Assembly (NCBI RefSeq): GCF_007990265.1 | Contig: NZ_BJWH01000003.1 | Coordinates: forward strand, 1-64,000 | Length of the DNA stretch: 64,000 nt | Source: Cellulomonas terrae | Lineage (GTDB): Bacteria > Actinomycetota > Actinomycetes > Actinomycetales > Cellulomonadaceae | Direction of reading: 5' to 3' | Shown: piece after piece, positions 25,576-33,758 of the stretch | Layout: every line of letters begins with the position of its first letter | How positions within the stretch are numbered: the first letter of the stretch is position 1 | Notes under the pieces: model-generated | What the model was told of the DNA's origin: nothing | Databases searched by the model: none | The model's input: the letters and a program-made list of their open reading frames with translations, nothing else | Position numbers and translations under genes: made by a program

Positions 25576-27147
25576 ATGGGTGACGCGGCCGACGGCAGGC
25601 TGCCGGTGATCTACGTGCGCGGGTTCGCCGGCGGGCCCTCGGGGATCAGCAGCGCGGTGGACGACCCGTTCTACGGCTTCAACGAGGGGTCGGTCCAGGT
25701 GCGGGTGGACGACACCGACCGCCCCACGTTCCACCAGTTCGAGAGCCCGTTGCTGCGCCTCATGATCGACCACGGGTACCAGCTGCTGGTGCAGGGCAAC
25801 CAGCGCGGGTACCTCGACCAGCGGGACGACGGCACGATCGACCCGGCGACGATCTGGGTGCACCGCTTCTACGACGAGTTCGCGCCCACCCTCACCAAGG
25901 ACCCGAACCCGTTCAGCATCGAGCGCGCCGCCCAGAGCCTGTTCGACCTGGTCAGGCTCGTGTGCCGCAAGACCGGCGCGCCACGCGTCTTCCTGGTCGC
26001 CCACTCGATGGGTGGGCTCGTGGTGCGCGCCATGATCCAGAAGACCATCCCGGACGCGACGGGCGCCGGCCCGGCCGCCGCCACGGACTTCGTCGACCGG
26101 GTGTTCACCTACGCCACCCCGCACGGCGGGATCGAGTTCTCGATGGGCTTCGGCGCGATCGAGAAGCTGCGCGACCTGACCGGGGTCGCCGGGGCGGACA
26201 TGTTCGGCCCGGAACGCATGTACCGGTACCTCACGCCCGAGGCGTCGATGCAGGCCGAGGTCCCGGCGGACTGGGACGCGACGAGGATGCCGGACGACGG
26301 CTTCCCGCCGGACCGCATCTTCTGCCTGGTCGGCACGAACTCCAGCGACTACTCCGTCGCGCTGGGGCTGTCCAGCCGCGCGGTGGGCGCGCGGAGCGAC
26401 GGTCTCGTGCAGCTCGAGAACGCGTACGTGCAGGACGCTCCGCGTGCGCTGGTGCACCGCTCCCACTCGGGCCGGTTCGGCATCGTCAACTCCGAGGAGG
26501 GGTACCAGAACCTGCAGCGGTTCCTCTTCGGCGACGTCGAGGTCCGCGCGCAGCTGACCGACGTCCACCTGCCCGGCACCGAGCAGGACGACACCGTCTG
26601 GCAGCTCGAGGCCGCGCTGTCGATCCGGGGACTGCCCGTGGTGCTCCACGAGCAGAGCACCGCGCACCTGTGCCCCATCCAGATCGAGCGGCCCCGGACG
26701 GCCGACGCAGCGGCCACGCCGGTCCCGCTGGTGCGCACGTTCCTGTCGACCCGGGCGACCCGTCCCACCGTGCAGGGCGGCGAGCGGGAGGTCACGACCA
26801 TGCGGCACGTCCTGCGGCTGCGGCTGCTGTCGCTGCGCAAGCAGGGCGGTCTGCTGTCGTTCCTGGACCACCTCGAGCAGACCGCAGACTGGTCCGACGT
26901 GCTGGTGGTCGACATCGAGTTCCCGCAGGACGGCACCCCGCCGAGGTCCTGGGCGGTGTGGAGCTCGGCGTTGGGGACGGCGATCCGGGACTGGGTACCG
27001 GACGCGGCGACCGACGAGCAGCTCGAGGACGTCGACACGGCCACCGGGAGCTGGCTCGCGCGGATCCGGCTGCCCGTGGCCGCGCGCGAGCTGCTGGGCC
27101 GGGACGCGGCGATCACGGTCGCGGTGTCGGGTCGGACGCCCGCCTGA
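25576..27147 (+). CDS. PGAP1/lipase-like alpha/beta hydrolase with C-terminal beta-rich region
   Basis: A 523-aa cytosolic hydrolase (no signal peptide). The nucleophile elbow is AHSMGG near residue 142, preceded by PRVFLV. Oxyanion and early strand features are VIYVRGFAGG at 11-20, and a TPHGG turn follows near 185. This is the arrangement of PGAP1-like or triacylglycerol lipases. Residues beyond about 330 are a beta-rich region without a recognised name. The ATG has GAAGGAG 5 nt upstream. The substrate is unknown. Single gene, convergent with the anti-sigma operon (10 bp between stops). Confidence 0.8.
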   Translation: MGDAADGRLPVIYVRGFAGGPSGISSAVDDPFYGFNEGSVQVRVDDTDRPTFHQFESPLLRLMIDHGYQLLVQGNQRGYLDQRDDGTIDPATIWVHRFYDEFAPTLTKDPNPFSIERAAQSLFDLVRLVCRKTGAPRVFLVAHSMGGLVVRAMIQKTIPDATGAGPAAATDFVDRVFTYATPHGGIEFSMGFGAIEKLRDLTGVAGADMFGPERMYRYLTPEASMQAEVPADWDATRMPDDGFPPDRIFCLVGTNSSDYSVALGLSSRAVGARSDGLVQLENAYVQDAPRALVHRSHSGRFGIVNSEEGYQNLQRFLFGDVEVRAQLTDVHLPGTEQDDTVWQLEAALSIRGLPVVLHEQSTAHLCPIQIERPRTADAAATPVPLVRTFLSTRATRPTVQGGEREVTTMRHVLRLRLLSLRKQGGLLSFLDHLEQTADWSDVLVVDIEFPQDGTPPRSWAVWSSALGTAIRDWVPDAATDEQLEDVDTATGSWLARIRLPVAARELLGRDAAITVAVSGRTPA

Positions 27148-27157
27148 GCGGGTTCGG

Positions 27158-27883
27158 TCAGGTCTGCGCGGCGGCCAGGGCCGCGTCGGAGCCCTGCACC
27201 CGGATCTCCACGCGCCGGATCGTGTCGGTGACGATGCTCGACGACGCACCCAGCCCGCGAGCACCGGTGCTGCCCCCCGTCCAGGTCGCGACGACCGTGC
27301 TGGTCCCGTCGTCGTCGACGAGCACGAGCTCGTAGGTCGGCGCCGTCGCGTACGGGCCCTCGTCGGAGGGGTAGCGGCACTCCCAGTCGATCCGCGTGCC
27401 CCAGCGCTTCTCCTGCAGGGTCAGGTCCGCGCTGACCGCCGCGGCCCCGACGGGCTCCAGCTGCAGCGCGGTGACCTGCCCGGACGACGACGGTGCCGTG
27501 GCCTGCGGCGACCCGGCCGGCCGGCCGAGGAGGACCCCTGCGACCCCGGCGAGCACGAGCAGGGCCGCGGCAGCGCTCGCCAGGAAGGCGGTCCGACGCC
27601 GCCGGTCCCGGCGCACGGCACGAGCGACCGAGGCCAGCTCGACGACCTCGACCGCCGGTCCCCCGCCGAGCGCAGCAGCCTCGTCGGGCGGCACCATCCG
27701 CAGCAGCCCCGGCATCCCCGCGAGCTCGGCGACCGCGGCGCGGCACGAGTCGCACGACCGCAGGTGGTCCTCGAACGCACGACGGTCGGCGGCGTCGAGC
27801 GACCCGAGGACGTAGGCCGCGTCCCACTCACGGAACGGGTCCTCGCCCGTGCTCCGCTGCTCGTCCGTGTCGCGGCCTGTCAT
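27158..27883 (-). CDS. Membrane zinc-binding anti-sigma factor (RskA-like)
   Basis: A 241-aa single-pass membrane protein. The cytoplasmic ZAS domain carries the HxxxCxxC motif in DHLRSCDSC (about residues 39-47). A basic stretch RRDRRRR precedes the membrane helix at about 98-121. An extracytoplasmic RskA-type domain (about 135-240) follows. The ATG overlaps the sigma factor stop by 4 bp, the usual stoichiometric arrangement. Release is expected through regulated proteolysis or thiol oxidation of the zinc site (established for the family). Confidence 0.92.
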   Translation of the reverse strand: MTGRDTDEQRSTGEDPFREWDAAYVLGSLDAADRRAFEDHLRSCDSCRAAVAELAGMPGLLRMVPPDEAAALGGGPAVEVVELASVARAVRRDRRRRTAFLASAAAALLVLAGVAGVLLGRPAGSPQATAPSSSGQVTALQLEPVGAAAVSADLTLQEKRWGTRIDWECRYPSDEGPYATAPTYELVLVDDDGTSTVVATWTGGSTGARGLGASSSIVTDTIRRVEIRVQGSDAALAAAQT

Positions 27884-28386
27884 GCCGAGACTCCTCTCTC
27901 CTGGAGCGCGAGCCGCAGCGCGCGCAGGGCGTAGTGCATCCGGGACTTCACGGTCCCCTCCGGGATGTCATGGTCCCGGGCCAGCTCCGCGACGGACCTG
28001 CCGCCGTAGTACGCGCCGACCACGACGGCCCGGTGCTCCGGCGTGAGCTGCTCCAGCGCGTCCGCCACCAACCAGCTGTCCAGGACCGCCTGGGTCGCGT
28101 CGGGCTGCGGCGTGTCCGGCGCCGCGTCCGTCGTGCGCTCCCGCGCGTGCCGTGCGCTGCGACGGTCGTCGATCACCAGGTTGCGGACCACCGTGTAGAG
28201 CCACGCCCGCGTCGCACCCTCCTCGCGCGCGAGGACCTCCGGGTGCCGCCACGCCCGCACCATCGCCTCCTGCACGACGTCCTCGGCGAAGGCCCGGTCA
28301 CCGGTGAGGCGCACGACGTAGCTCTGCAGCGGACGCGCGTAGGCCTGGTGGAGCGCCCGCAGGAGCGCGTCGGGTTCCTCGGCCAC
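27880..28386 (-). CDS. ECF sigma factor (SigK/SigL-like)
   Basis: A 168-aa sigma factor. Region 2 (about 10-80) contains VRLTGDRAFAEDVVQEAMVRAW and WLYTVVRNLVIDDRRSA. Region 4 (about 108-160) contains LTPEHRAVVVGAYYGGRSVAELARDHDIPEGTVKSR. It is followed by its own anti-sigma gene. A GAACC-N16-CGTT promoter lies about 38-62 nt upstream, and the divergent lipoprotein gene has the same promoter type, so it probably activates both. A SigK/RskA-like pair controlling a secreted antigen is known in mycobacteria; the parallel here is inference. Confidence 0.93.
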   Translation of the reverse strand: MAEEPDALLRALHQAYARPLQSYVVRLTGDRAFAEDVVQEAMVRAWRHPEVLAREEGATRAWLYTVVRNLVIDDRRSARHARERTTDAAPDTPQPDATQAVLDSWLVADALEQLTPEHRAVVVGAYYGGRSVAELARDHDIPEGTVKSRMHYALRALRLALQERGVSA

Positions 28387-28423
28387 GCCGTCTCCTCTCG
28401 TCGCCCAGCGGTCCTACTCCCCC

Positions 28424-28448
28424 AACGATGCAGCACAGCGGCAGGTTC
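28424..28448 (-). promoter_or_regulatory. ECF-type promoter of the sigma/anti-sigma operon
   Basis: Leftward: -35 GAACC (28448-28444), exactly 16 nt, -10 CGTT (28427-28424), about 38 nt before the sigma start codon. The match to the ECF consensus (AAC in the -35, CGT in the -10) suggests autoregulation. Confidence 0.6.
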
Positions 28449-28458
28449 AACCGCAGGT

Positions 28459-28483
28459 GAACCGGACGGTCCGCGGCCTCGTA
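28459..28483 (+). promoter_or_regulatory. ECF-type promoter of the lipoprotein gene
   Basis: Rightward: -35 GAACC (28459-28463), exactly 16 nt, -10 CGTA (28480-28483). Same motif and spacing as the divergent sigma promoter; the two -35 boxes are 10 bp apart, back to back. Confidence 0.6.
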
Positions 28484-28536
28484 GTCCACGTAGCAGGTCC
28501 CGGGGGCGGGACCTGCACCCGGCAGAGGAGGACATC

Positions 28537-29046
28537 GTGCGACGGACCATCCTGTACTCGATCACCGCGCTCGTGGCTGCGGCCACCCTGACCGCCTGTG
28601 GAGGAGGTTCCGACGACGAGACGCCGGAGTCCACCGGCGAGACGACCAGCGCCGAGGAGTCCCCGGCGGAGGAGTCCCCGGCGGAGGAGATGTCGGCGGA
28701 CCTCTCGACCGCCGAGACCTCGCTGGGCACCGTCGTCGTCGACGGCGACGGCATGACCGCGTACTACTTCTCCAACGACGTCAAGGACTCCGGCACCAGC
28801 GCCTGCTCGGGCGACTGCCTGACGGCGTGGCCACCGATCACCACGGAGTCCGAGACCCCGACGGTCGAGGGCGTCACCGGTGAAATCGGCACGATCACGG
28901 GGACCGACGGATCGACGCAGATCACCATCGACGGCCGGCCCATCTACACGTTCGCGCAGGACACGGCCCCGGGCGACGTGAACGGGCAGGGCGTCAACGA
29001 CGTCTGGTGGGTCATCGCACCGGACGGCGCGGAGATCACCGACTGA
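28537..29046 (+). CDS. Secreted-repeat lipoprotein (COG4315-type)
   Basis: A 169-aa lipoprotein. The signal peptide ends in lipobox LTAC (Cys20 or near). A Glu/Ser/Thr-rich linker with the repeat SPAEE follows to about residue 50. The mature domain has two repeats of the secreted hydrophobic type: GTVVVDGDGMTAYYFSND with CSGDCLTAWPP, and ITIDGRPIYTFAQD with GDVNGQGVNDVWWV. The family occurs as surface lipoproteins or antigens; some members are thought to bind haem or act in electron transfer, not established. GTG start with GAGGAGG 5 nt upstream. Expected to be under the divergent ECF sigma factor. Confidence 0.88.
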   Translation: MRRTILYSITALVAAATLTACGGGSDDETPESTGETTSAEESPAEESPAEEMSADLSTAETSLGTVVVDGDGMTAYYFSNDVKDSGTSACSGDCLTAWPPITTESETPTVEGVTGEIGTITGTDGSTQITIDGRPIYTFAQDTAPGDVNGQGVNDVWWVIAPDGAEITD

Positions 29047-29102
29047 CGGTGCAGGCCCGGGCGGTGGTCGCTCCGGCCACCGTCCGGGACCGGTCGGACC
29101 GG

Positions 29103-29501
29103 TCAGCCCATCCCGTTGCGCGGGTCGGTCTCCACGTTGAGGACGTTCCCGTCGGGGTCGGTGAACCAGGCCGCCTTCATGGTGCCGTCGGACAGGACCC
29201 CGTCGGTCCACGTGGCGTCGCCCGGCAGGTCGAACGTCTGGAACTCGATCCCGGCGGACCGCAGCGCCGCGACCTCGCTGTCGAAGGCGTCGCCGGACAC
29301 CTGGAAGGAGATCCCGGTCGCCTTGTTCGTGCCGGCGTAGGCGGACGGGTACACCAGGAAGCCGCCGTTGGACGTGGTGTAGATGACGCCGTCGGGCACG
29401 TCCGGCCCGCTCGTGAACCCGAGGGTCCCCTCGTAGAACTCCCGCGCCCGGTCCAGGTCGGTGACGGCGAGGACGGGGATGGCGGCGTGGTCGGCGAGCA
29501 T
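29103..29501 (-). CDS. VOC-superfamily (glyoxalase/bleomycin-resistance) protein
   Basis: A 132-aa protein with two beta-alpha-beta-beta-beta halves: IPVLAVTDLDRAREFYEGTLGF at the start and a KAAWFTDPDGNVLNVE end motif with the metal-binding Glu. The ATG at 29501 has GGGAGG 4 nt upstream; the long upstream extension is out of family. Function is not specified by sequence; close types are called glyoxalases. It is a single gene, divergent from the membrane protein gene at 29652. Confidence 0.85.
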   Translation of the reverse strand: MLADHAAIPVLAVTDLDRAREFYEGTLGFTSGPDVPDGVIYTTSNGGFLVYPSAYAGTNKATGISFQVSGDAFDSEVAALRSAGIEFQTFDLPGDATWTDGVLSDGTMKAAWFTDPDGNVLNVETDPRNGMG

Positions 29502-29651
29502 AGTGCCTCCCGTGCGGGCCAACCGTCCGTCGGCAGGCCGGCCCCTCGACGCTAGAACCGTCGCAGGACAACCGTCCAGGGCTCCTGCACATGTGTGCAG
29601 CACCTCACCCGCCCACTGTCGCGACAGCCCGTGGCACGCCACCATCGACCT

Positions 29652-30218
29652 GTGAGCACCGACACGCAGACGGCCGGGCGGCCGTCCCAGTGGGGGCTGG
29701 CCGTGCTCGGTGCGGTCGGCCTCGCTGTCGCGGCCGCGCTCGCGGCCTACGCCGAGATCCACCCCGGGGACGGGGCCGCCCTCACCACCCTCGGTTTCGC
29801 CAGCATGCTCGACATGAAGGCGTGGCTGACCACGGCAGCCGCAGCCCTCGTCGTCGTCCAGGTGCTCTCGGCGCTGGCGATGTGGGGTCGGCTGCCCGGC
29901 GTGACGGACGCGCCCCCCTGGGTGTCGAGCCTGCACCGCTGGTCGGGGACCGTCGCCTTCCTCCTGACACTGCCGGTCGCGTTCCACTGCGTCTGGTCGC
30001 TCGGCTTCGAGGACGAGTCCACCCGCGTCCTGGTGCACTCCGTCGCCGGGTGCGTGCTCTACGGCGTCTTCGCCGCGAAGATGCTGGCCCTGCGGCTGCG
30101 CGGGCTGCCCTCGTTCACCGTGCCCCTCCTCGGCGGGCTCCTCGCTGCAGTCGTCGTGATCCTGTGGTTCAGCTCCGCGCTGTGGTTCTTCAGCCAGTCC
30201 GGGGAGGTGGGCTACTGA
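29652..30218 (+). CDS. DUF6529 membrane protein, probable b-type haem protein
   Basis: A 188-aa protein with five hydrophobic helices (about 13-33, 55-78, 96-115, 127-147, 155-180). Helices 3 and 4 carry His95, His112 and His129 near opposite membrane faces, the pattern of cytochrome b561-like or ferric-reductase-like electron carriers; haem binding is inferred. It belongs to the DUF6529 family found next to Rieske proteins in actinobacteria. The GTG at 29652 gives a normal start after a positively charged stretch; earlier GTGs at 29595 and 29631 are alternatives and none has a Shine-Dalgarno. The Rieske gene follows after 1 nt. Confidence 0.75.
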   Translation: MSTDTQTAGRPSQWGLAVLGAVGLAVAAALAAYAEIHPGDGAALTTLGFASMLDMKAWLTTAAAALVVVQVLSALAMWGRLPGVTDAPPWVSSLHRWSGTVAFLLTLPVAFHCVWSLGFEDESTRVLVHSVAGCVLYGVFAAKMLALRLRGLPSFTVPLLGGLLAAVVVILWFSSALWFFSQSGEVGY

Positions 30219-30219
30219 C

Positions 30220-30669
30220 ATGGCCGATCCGCAGGTCAGCCGGCGCTCGCTGCTCGAGGGTGCTGGGGTCGCGCTCGCCGCCGGGACCGCCGGCTTCGTG
30301 GGCTTCCTGGCGCTCGGGCCGGCACCGGAGCAGGACGACGACACCTCCGGCGAGGGACCCGACGGCGACGGGGGCCAGGACTCGCACTTCCTCGCCGCCG
30401 TCGACGACATCCCCGACGGCGGCGGCGTCGTGCTGAGCGACGACAAGCTCGTGCTCACCCGCGACGGCGACACGGTCCGGTGCTTCACGGCGGTCTGCAC
30501 CCACCAGGGGTGCCTCGTCGCCGGGGTCCAGGACGGCCAGATCCGGTGCCCCTGCCACGGCAGCGCCTTCGACGCGGCGACCGGCGCCGTGGTGCGCGGC
30601 CCGGCGACGGAACCCCTGGAACCGGAGGAGATCGAGATCACCGACGAGGGCGAGGTGCTGCGCGCATGA
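30220..30669 (+). CDS. Exported Rieske [2Fe-2S] protein
   Basis: A 149-aa electron-transfer protein. A Tat-type N-terminus has SRRSLLEG then a hydrophobic helix (about 14-33). After an acidic linker the Rieske fold carries both cluster boxes: CTHQGC (93-98) and CPCHGSAF (110-117), giving ligands Cys93, His95, Cys110, His113 and the disulfide pair Cys98-Cys112. It follows the DUF6529 gene by 1 nt and overlaps the next small gene by 4 bp. It is not part of a bc1 complex here; the likely partner is the adjacent b-type membrane protein. Confidence 0.93.
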   Translation: MADPQVSRRSLLEGAGVALAAGTAGFVGFLALGPAPEQDDDTSGEGPDGDGGQDSHFLAAVDDIPDGGGVVLSDDKLVLTRDGDTVRCFTAVCTHQGCLVAGVQDGQIRCPCHGSAFDAATGAVVRGPATEPLEPEEIEITDEGEVLRA

Positions 30670-30758
30670 AGCCGTTCCGAGAACGCCTGCCCACCCTCCT
30701 CTGGGTCGCCGGAGCGGCCGCGACGATCGGCGCGATGCTCGCCGCCCTGCGCGGCTGA
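30666..30758 (+). CDS. 30-residue single-helix membrane peptide
   Basis: A short gene whose ATG overlaps the Rieske stop (ATGA). The product is MKPFRERLP followed by a hydrophobic helix LLWVAGAAATIGAMLAAL and Arg-Gly. Basic N-terminus and small size suggest a membrane-anchored accessory subunit of the DUF6529/Rieske unit, as small subunits occur in respiratory complexes. This is inferred from position and composition only. Confidence 0.6.
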   Translation: MKPFRERLPTLLWVAGAAATIGAMLAALRG

Positions 30759-30922
30759 CACGTCGTCCTCGGCACCCCTGGACACGCCTGACCTGGGTGG
30801 TACGTTCCAGACGAAGGGTACGAAGGCGACGGCGACGGGGCCGGCGCCGGGGCGATGGGGGTCGCAGCTCGGACTTCCTCGCCAGGTGGATGTCGACCGG
30901 CAGCAGCGAGAGGACGGCCCGA

Positions 30923-31372
30923 ATGACGCAGGATCTGGCGGGGCTCGAGGAGACGGGTCCCATCGACTACCTCGTAGTCGCTTTCCCGAACGCGCACTTC
31001 ACCGGAGAGGCCTTCCCTCTCCTGGTCGACCTCGTGGAGCGCGGCATCATCCGCATCCTCGACCTGACCTTCATCCAGAAGGCGCAGGACGGTTCCGTCT
31101 CCGGACTCGAGCTGAGCGAGCTGGCGGACGGGGGTGTCGACCTCACGATCTTCGAGGGCGCCTCGTCCGGCCTGCTGGGCGACGACGACATCTCGGAGGC
31201 GGCGAACGCGCTGGCTCCGGGGGACGCGGCCGGGGTGTTCGTGTACGAGAACGTGTGGGCTGCCCCGTTCGCCGTCGCGCTGCGGCGTGCCGGTGGTCAG
31301 CTCGTCGCCAGCGGACGCATCCCGGTGCAGGCGGTCATCGCTGCCCTGGACGCCATCGAACCCGTCGCCTGA
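30923..31372 (+). CDS. DUF6325 family protein
   Basis: A 149-aa soluble protein. It has the DUF6325 features GPIDYLVVAFPNAHFTGE at the start, DLVERGIIRILDLTFIQKA in the middle and an ENVWAAPFAVALRRAGGQLVASGRIP end. It often occurs with SHOCT-domain proteins in actinobacteria, as here (next gene, 24 bp downstream). The ATG at 30923 has GAGAGGAC upstream. Function unknown; a stress role is assumed from such contexts. Confidence 0.8.
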   Translation: MTQDLAGLEETGPIDYLVVAFPNAHFTGEAFPLLVDLVERGIIRILDLTFIQKAQDGSVSGLELSELADGGVDLTIFEGASSGLLGDDDISEAANALAPGDAAGVFVYENVWAAPFAVALRRAGGQLVASGRIPVQAVIAALDAIEPVA

Positions 31373-31396
31373 AACCCGCCAGAGGAGGAGCTACCG

Positions 31397-31699
31397 ATGC
31401 CAGGACTGATCCGCGGGGTCGCCAGGACCGCCGTCATCGCCGGGACCGCCACGAGCGTCTCGAACCGGGTGTCCCGGCGGCAGGCCGGACGCTGGGCCGC
31501 ACAGGACCAGCAGCAGGCCGCCGCCGCACCCCCGCCCCCGCAGTACGCGGCGCCGGCACCCGCCTACGCCCCGCCGCCGCCCGCGCCGGACATGGACGCG
31601 AAGCTCGCCCAGCTCGCCCAGCTGGGCCAGCTCCGTGACGCCGGGGTGCTCAGCGACACCGAGTTCGAGGTGCAGAAGAACCGCATCCTGACGAGCTGA
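31397..31699 (+). CDS. SHOCT-domain small protein
   Basis: A 100-aa protein with a basic N-terminus (MPGLIRGVARTAVIAGTATS), a Gln/Pro/Ala-rich middle (about 38-64) and a C-terminal SHOCT motif: LAQLGQLRDAGVLSDTEFEVQKNRIL. SHOCT segments are short oligomerisation motifs. GAGGAGGAG lies 8 nt before the ATG. It is probably co-transcribed with the DUF6325 gene and ends at a strong hairpin. Confidence 0.85.
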   Translation: MPGLIRGVARTAVIAGTATSVSNRVSRRQAGRWAAQDQQQAAAAPPPPQYAAPAPAYAPPPPAPDMDAKLAQLAQLGQLRDAGVLSDTEFEVQKNRILTS

Positions 31700-31721
31700 C
31701 ACGGGACGAGCGCACGCACGC

Positions 31722-31762
31722 GACCCCGGTCCCGGCACGAGTCCCGTGCCGGGACCGGGGTC
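31722..31762. terminator. Bidirectional terminator
   Basis: Perfect 18-bp stem (31722-31739 with 31745-31762), 5-nt loop, located between two convergent genes and 9 nt from the stop of the leftward one. Confidence 0.85.
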
Positions 31763-31771
31763 GTCCGTGCG

Positions 31772-32152
31772 TCAGGCGAGGGCCTTCGCCTTGAGGGTCG
31801 CGAACTCGCCCGCGTCGATGGCCCCGGAGTCGAGGAGGGCCTTCGCGTCGGCGATCTGGTCCGCCGGCGACTTCCCGGACGCGACCGAGCGGATGTACGA
31901 GTCCTGGGCCGACTTGGCCTCGACGAATGCGCCGCGCTGCCGCTCGGCCATGGTCCTGCCCCGCGCGATCAGGTAGATCAGCGCCACGAGGTAGGGCATG
32001 ACGACGAGGCCGATGATCCAGACGGCCTTCCACCAGCCGCTGAGGGCGTGGTCGCGGATCAGGTCAGCCACGATCTGGAACAGGATGACGAGGTAGACGA
32101 AGAACAGGAAGAACCAGACCAACATCCAGATCCACTGCCCGAGCGTGTTCAT
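31772..32152 (-). CDS. Membrane protein with PLDc_N-like segment and SHOCT motif
   Basis: A 126-aa protein with two transmembrane helices (about 5-27 and 38-62; WIWMLVWFFLFFVYLVILF then GWWKAVWIIGLVVMPYLVALIYLIARG), typical of the PLDc_N/phospholipase-D-nuclease N-terminal type. A C-terminal SHOCT motif (IADAKALLDSGAIDAGEFATLKAKAL) follows. The ATG at 32152 has AAGGA 7 nt upstream, preferred over an earlier in-frame GTG. It converges on the other SHOCT gene. Function unknown. Confidence 0.85.
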   Translation of the reverse strand: MNTLGQWIWMLVWFFLFFVYLVILFQIVADLIRDHALSGWWKAVWIIGLVVMPYLVALIYLIARGRTMAERQRGAFVEAKSAQDSYIRSVASGKSPADQIADAKALLDSGAIDAGEFATLKAKALA

Positions 32153-32261
32153 GGAACCGTCCTTGGTGCTGACCCCGCCTCTGCTGGGGGGTTCGTGCAT
32201 CCGAGGCTAGCCACCGAGGCACGCGAATCGTCCGGAATCGGTCACGACACGACCGGGGCGC

Positions 32262-33047
32262 TCAGCCCGCCAGCGCGGCACGCAGGAACGCGACGTCCTG
32301 CGCCTGGCTCTCGGCCGGTGTCTCGACGAGCGCGTCGCAGCCGGCCTCCCGGACCACGTGCGCGATCAGCTCGGGCGGGATGGTTCCTGACGCGAAGCCC
32401 GCGTGCCGGTCGCGCGCGGAGCCCTGCGCGTCCCGTGAGCTGTTGGCGTGCACCAGGTCCACCTGCCCCGTGATGGCCCGCACGCGCTCCACGACCGTCT
32501 CCAGGTCCTCCCCGGCCGCCCACGCGTGGCACGTGTCCAGGCACAGGCCGACGTCGTACCCGCCGATCGCGTCCCACAGCATCGCGAGGCCGTCGAGGGT
32601 CCGCGCGCACGCGTTCTCACCGCCCGCCGTGTTCTCGACGAGGATCTTCACCGGGAACGTCGCGCGCTCGAACGTCTTGCGCCAGTTCTCGATGCCGACG
32701 GCCAGGTCGTCCCCGTCGCCGACGTGGCCGCCGTGCACGATGAGCGCCCGCGCACCCAGTGCCGCTGCCGCAGCCGCATGCTGCGCGATCATGTTCCGGC
32801 TCGGGATCCGGATGCGGTTGTTGGTCGACGCGACGTTGACCAGGTAGGGCGCGTGCGCGTAGATGCCGAGACCCGAGGCCACGAGGGCGTCCCCGTCGTC
32901 GCGCGGCACGGGCTTCTTCCAGCCCTGCGGGTCGGCCAGGAACAGCTGGACACACTCTGCGTCGAGCTCGGCGGCGGTCGCCACCGGGTCGTCACCACGC
33001 ACATGGGCGCCGATGAGCACCACGTCGGTCTCCCTCCGGTCGGGCAC
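32262..33047 (-). CDS. nfo: Endonuclease IV-type AP endonuclease
   Basis: A 261-aa TIM-barrel enzyme that nicks DNA at abasic sites using three zinc ions. Metal-ligand segments are visible in order: IYAHAPYLVN (His), LIVHGGHVGDG (His), ILVENTAGG (Glu), VGLCLDTCHAW (Asp, His), DLVHANSS (His), DRHAGFASG (Asp, His) and a late VETPAE (Glu). Length is slightly below the E. coli enzyme (285 aa), common in actinobacteria. GTG start at 33047. Single gene, and a base-excision repair role is secure. Confidence 0.93.
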   Translation of the reverse strand: MPDRRETDVVLIGAHVRGDDPVATAAELDAECVQLFLADPQGWKKPVPRDDGDALVASGLGIYAHAPYLVNVASTNNRIRIPSRNMIAQHAAAAAALGARALIVHGGHVGDGDDLAVGIENWRKTFERATFPVKILVENTAGGENACARTLDGLAMLWDAIGGYDVGLCLDTCHAWAAGEDLETVVERVRAITGQVDLVHANSSRDAQGSARDRHAGFASGTIPPELIAHVVREAGCDALVETPAESQAQDVAFLRAALAG

Positions 33048-33099
33048 GCGTCAGGCTAGACCGGACCGCCGACAGGTGCACGGCTGTGCCCGGTCCCCG

Positions 33100-33678
33100 T
33101 CACCGGGCGACGTCTCCGTGCCGCAGGGCGGGTCCGCGGGCGCGGCGAGCGCGGTAGGCGGCGACGTGCGCGCGGTTGGCGCAGCCGTTGACGTCGCAGA
33201 ACCGGCGCGACCGGTTCCGGGACAGGTCGACCAGGACGGCGTCGCAGTCGTCGGCCTCGCACCGCTGGAGCCGGTCGTACTCGGCGCTGCGCACGACGTC
33301 GGACATGGCCATCGCCGTCTCGACGAGCAGGACGGTCGCCAGCGGGGCGTCCGGGGCGGTGCCGTGCAGGTGCCAGTCCAGGTCGTCGTGCCGGGTCAGG
33401 TACGGCACCGCTCCCCCGCGCGCGAGCATGTCGTTGAGGAGCCCGGCGGCGGTGTCGCGGTCGACGTCCCAGAGCGCGGCGATCTGGTCACGCGCGTCAC
33501 GGATCGCAGCCAGCTCGGCGTCGTCACCGTCGTGCCGTGCCGTGTAGCCCCATCGCGTGTAGAACTCGGCGACGTCGTCGGTGGTCGCCATGGCGTCGTG
33601 GCCGTCCCGGCGACGGGCGGTGTTCACCATCTCGACGGCCGCGGCGATGCTCATCTCCGTGTCAGGTGCGAAGACCAC
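33100..33678 (-). CDS. CGNR zinc-finger transcriptional regulator
   Basis: A 192-aa protein of the ABATE/CGNR type. The N-terminal stress-sensing region covers about 1-130; the C-terminal zinc finger has CEADDCDAVLVDLSRNRSRRFC...GCANRAHVAAYRARR (Cys near 142, 147, 163, 168). The GTG at 33678 has AGGAG 4-5 nt upstream and is preferred over a start 11 codons earlier. It is divergent from the EamA transporter gene, and a palindrome lies between the two, so it likely regulates both. Effector unknown. Confidence 0.88.
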   Translation of the reverse strand: MVFAPDTEMSIAAAVEMVNTARRRDGHDAMATTDDVAEFYTRWGYTARHDGDDAELAAIRDARDQIAALWDVDRDTAAGLLNDMLARGGAVPYLTRHDDLDWHLHGTAPDAPLATVLLVETAMAMSDVVRSAEYDRLQRCEADDCDAVLVDLSRNRSRRFCDVNGCANRAHVAAYRARRARGPALRHGDVAR

Positions 33679-33712
33679 TTTGACTCCTGTCGCCTTTCTC
33701 CGTAGTGTCACG

Positions 33713-33731
33713 AGTGTAATCGCATTTCACT
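33713..33731. promoter_or_regulatory. Operator between the CGNR and EamA genes
   Basis: AGTGTAAT-CGC-ATTTCACT is a 19-bp inverted repeat with one mismatch, in an unusually AT-rich spot. An outer repeat TCACGAG/CTCGTGA flanks it. The position, 35 bp from the CGNR start and 27 bp from the EamA start, suits a shared operator. Confidence 0.5.
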
Positions 33732-33758
33732 CATGACATCTCGTGACGGGATCCGCCC

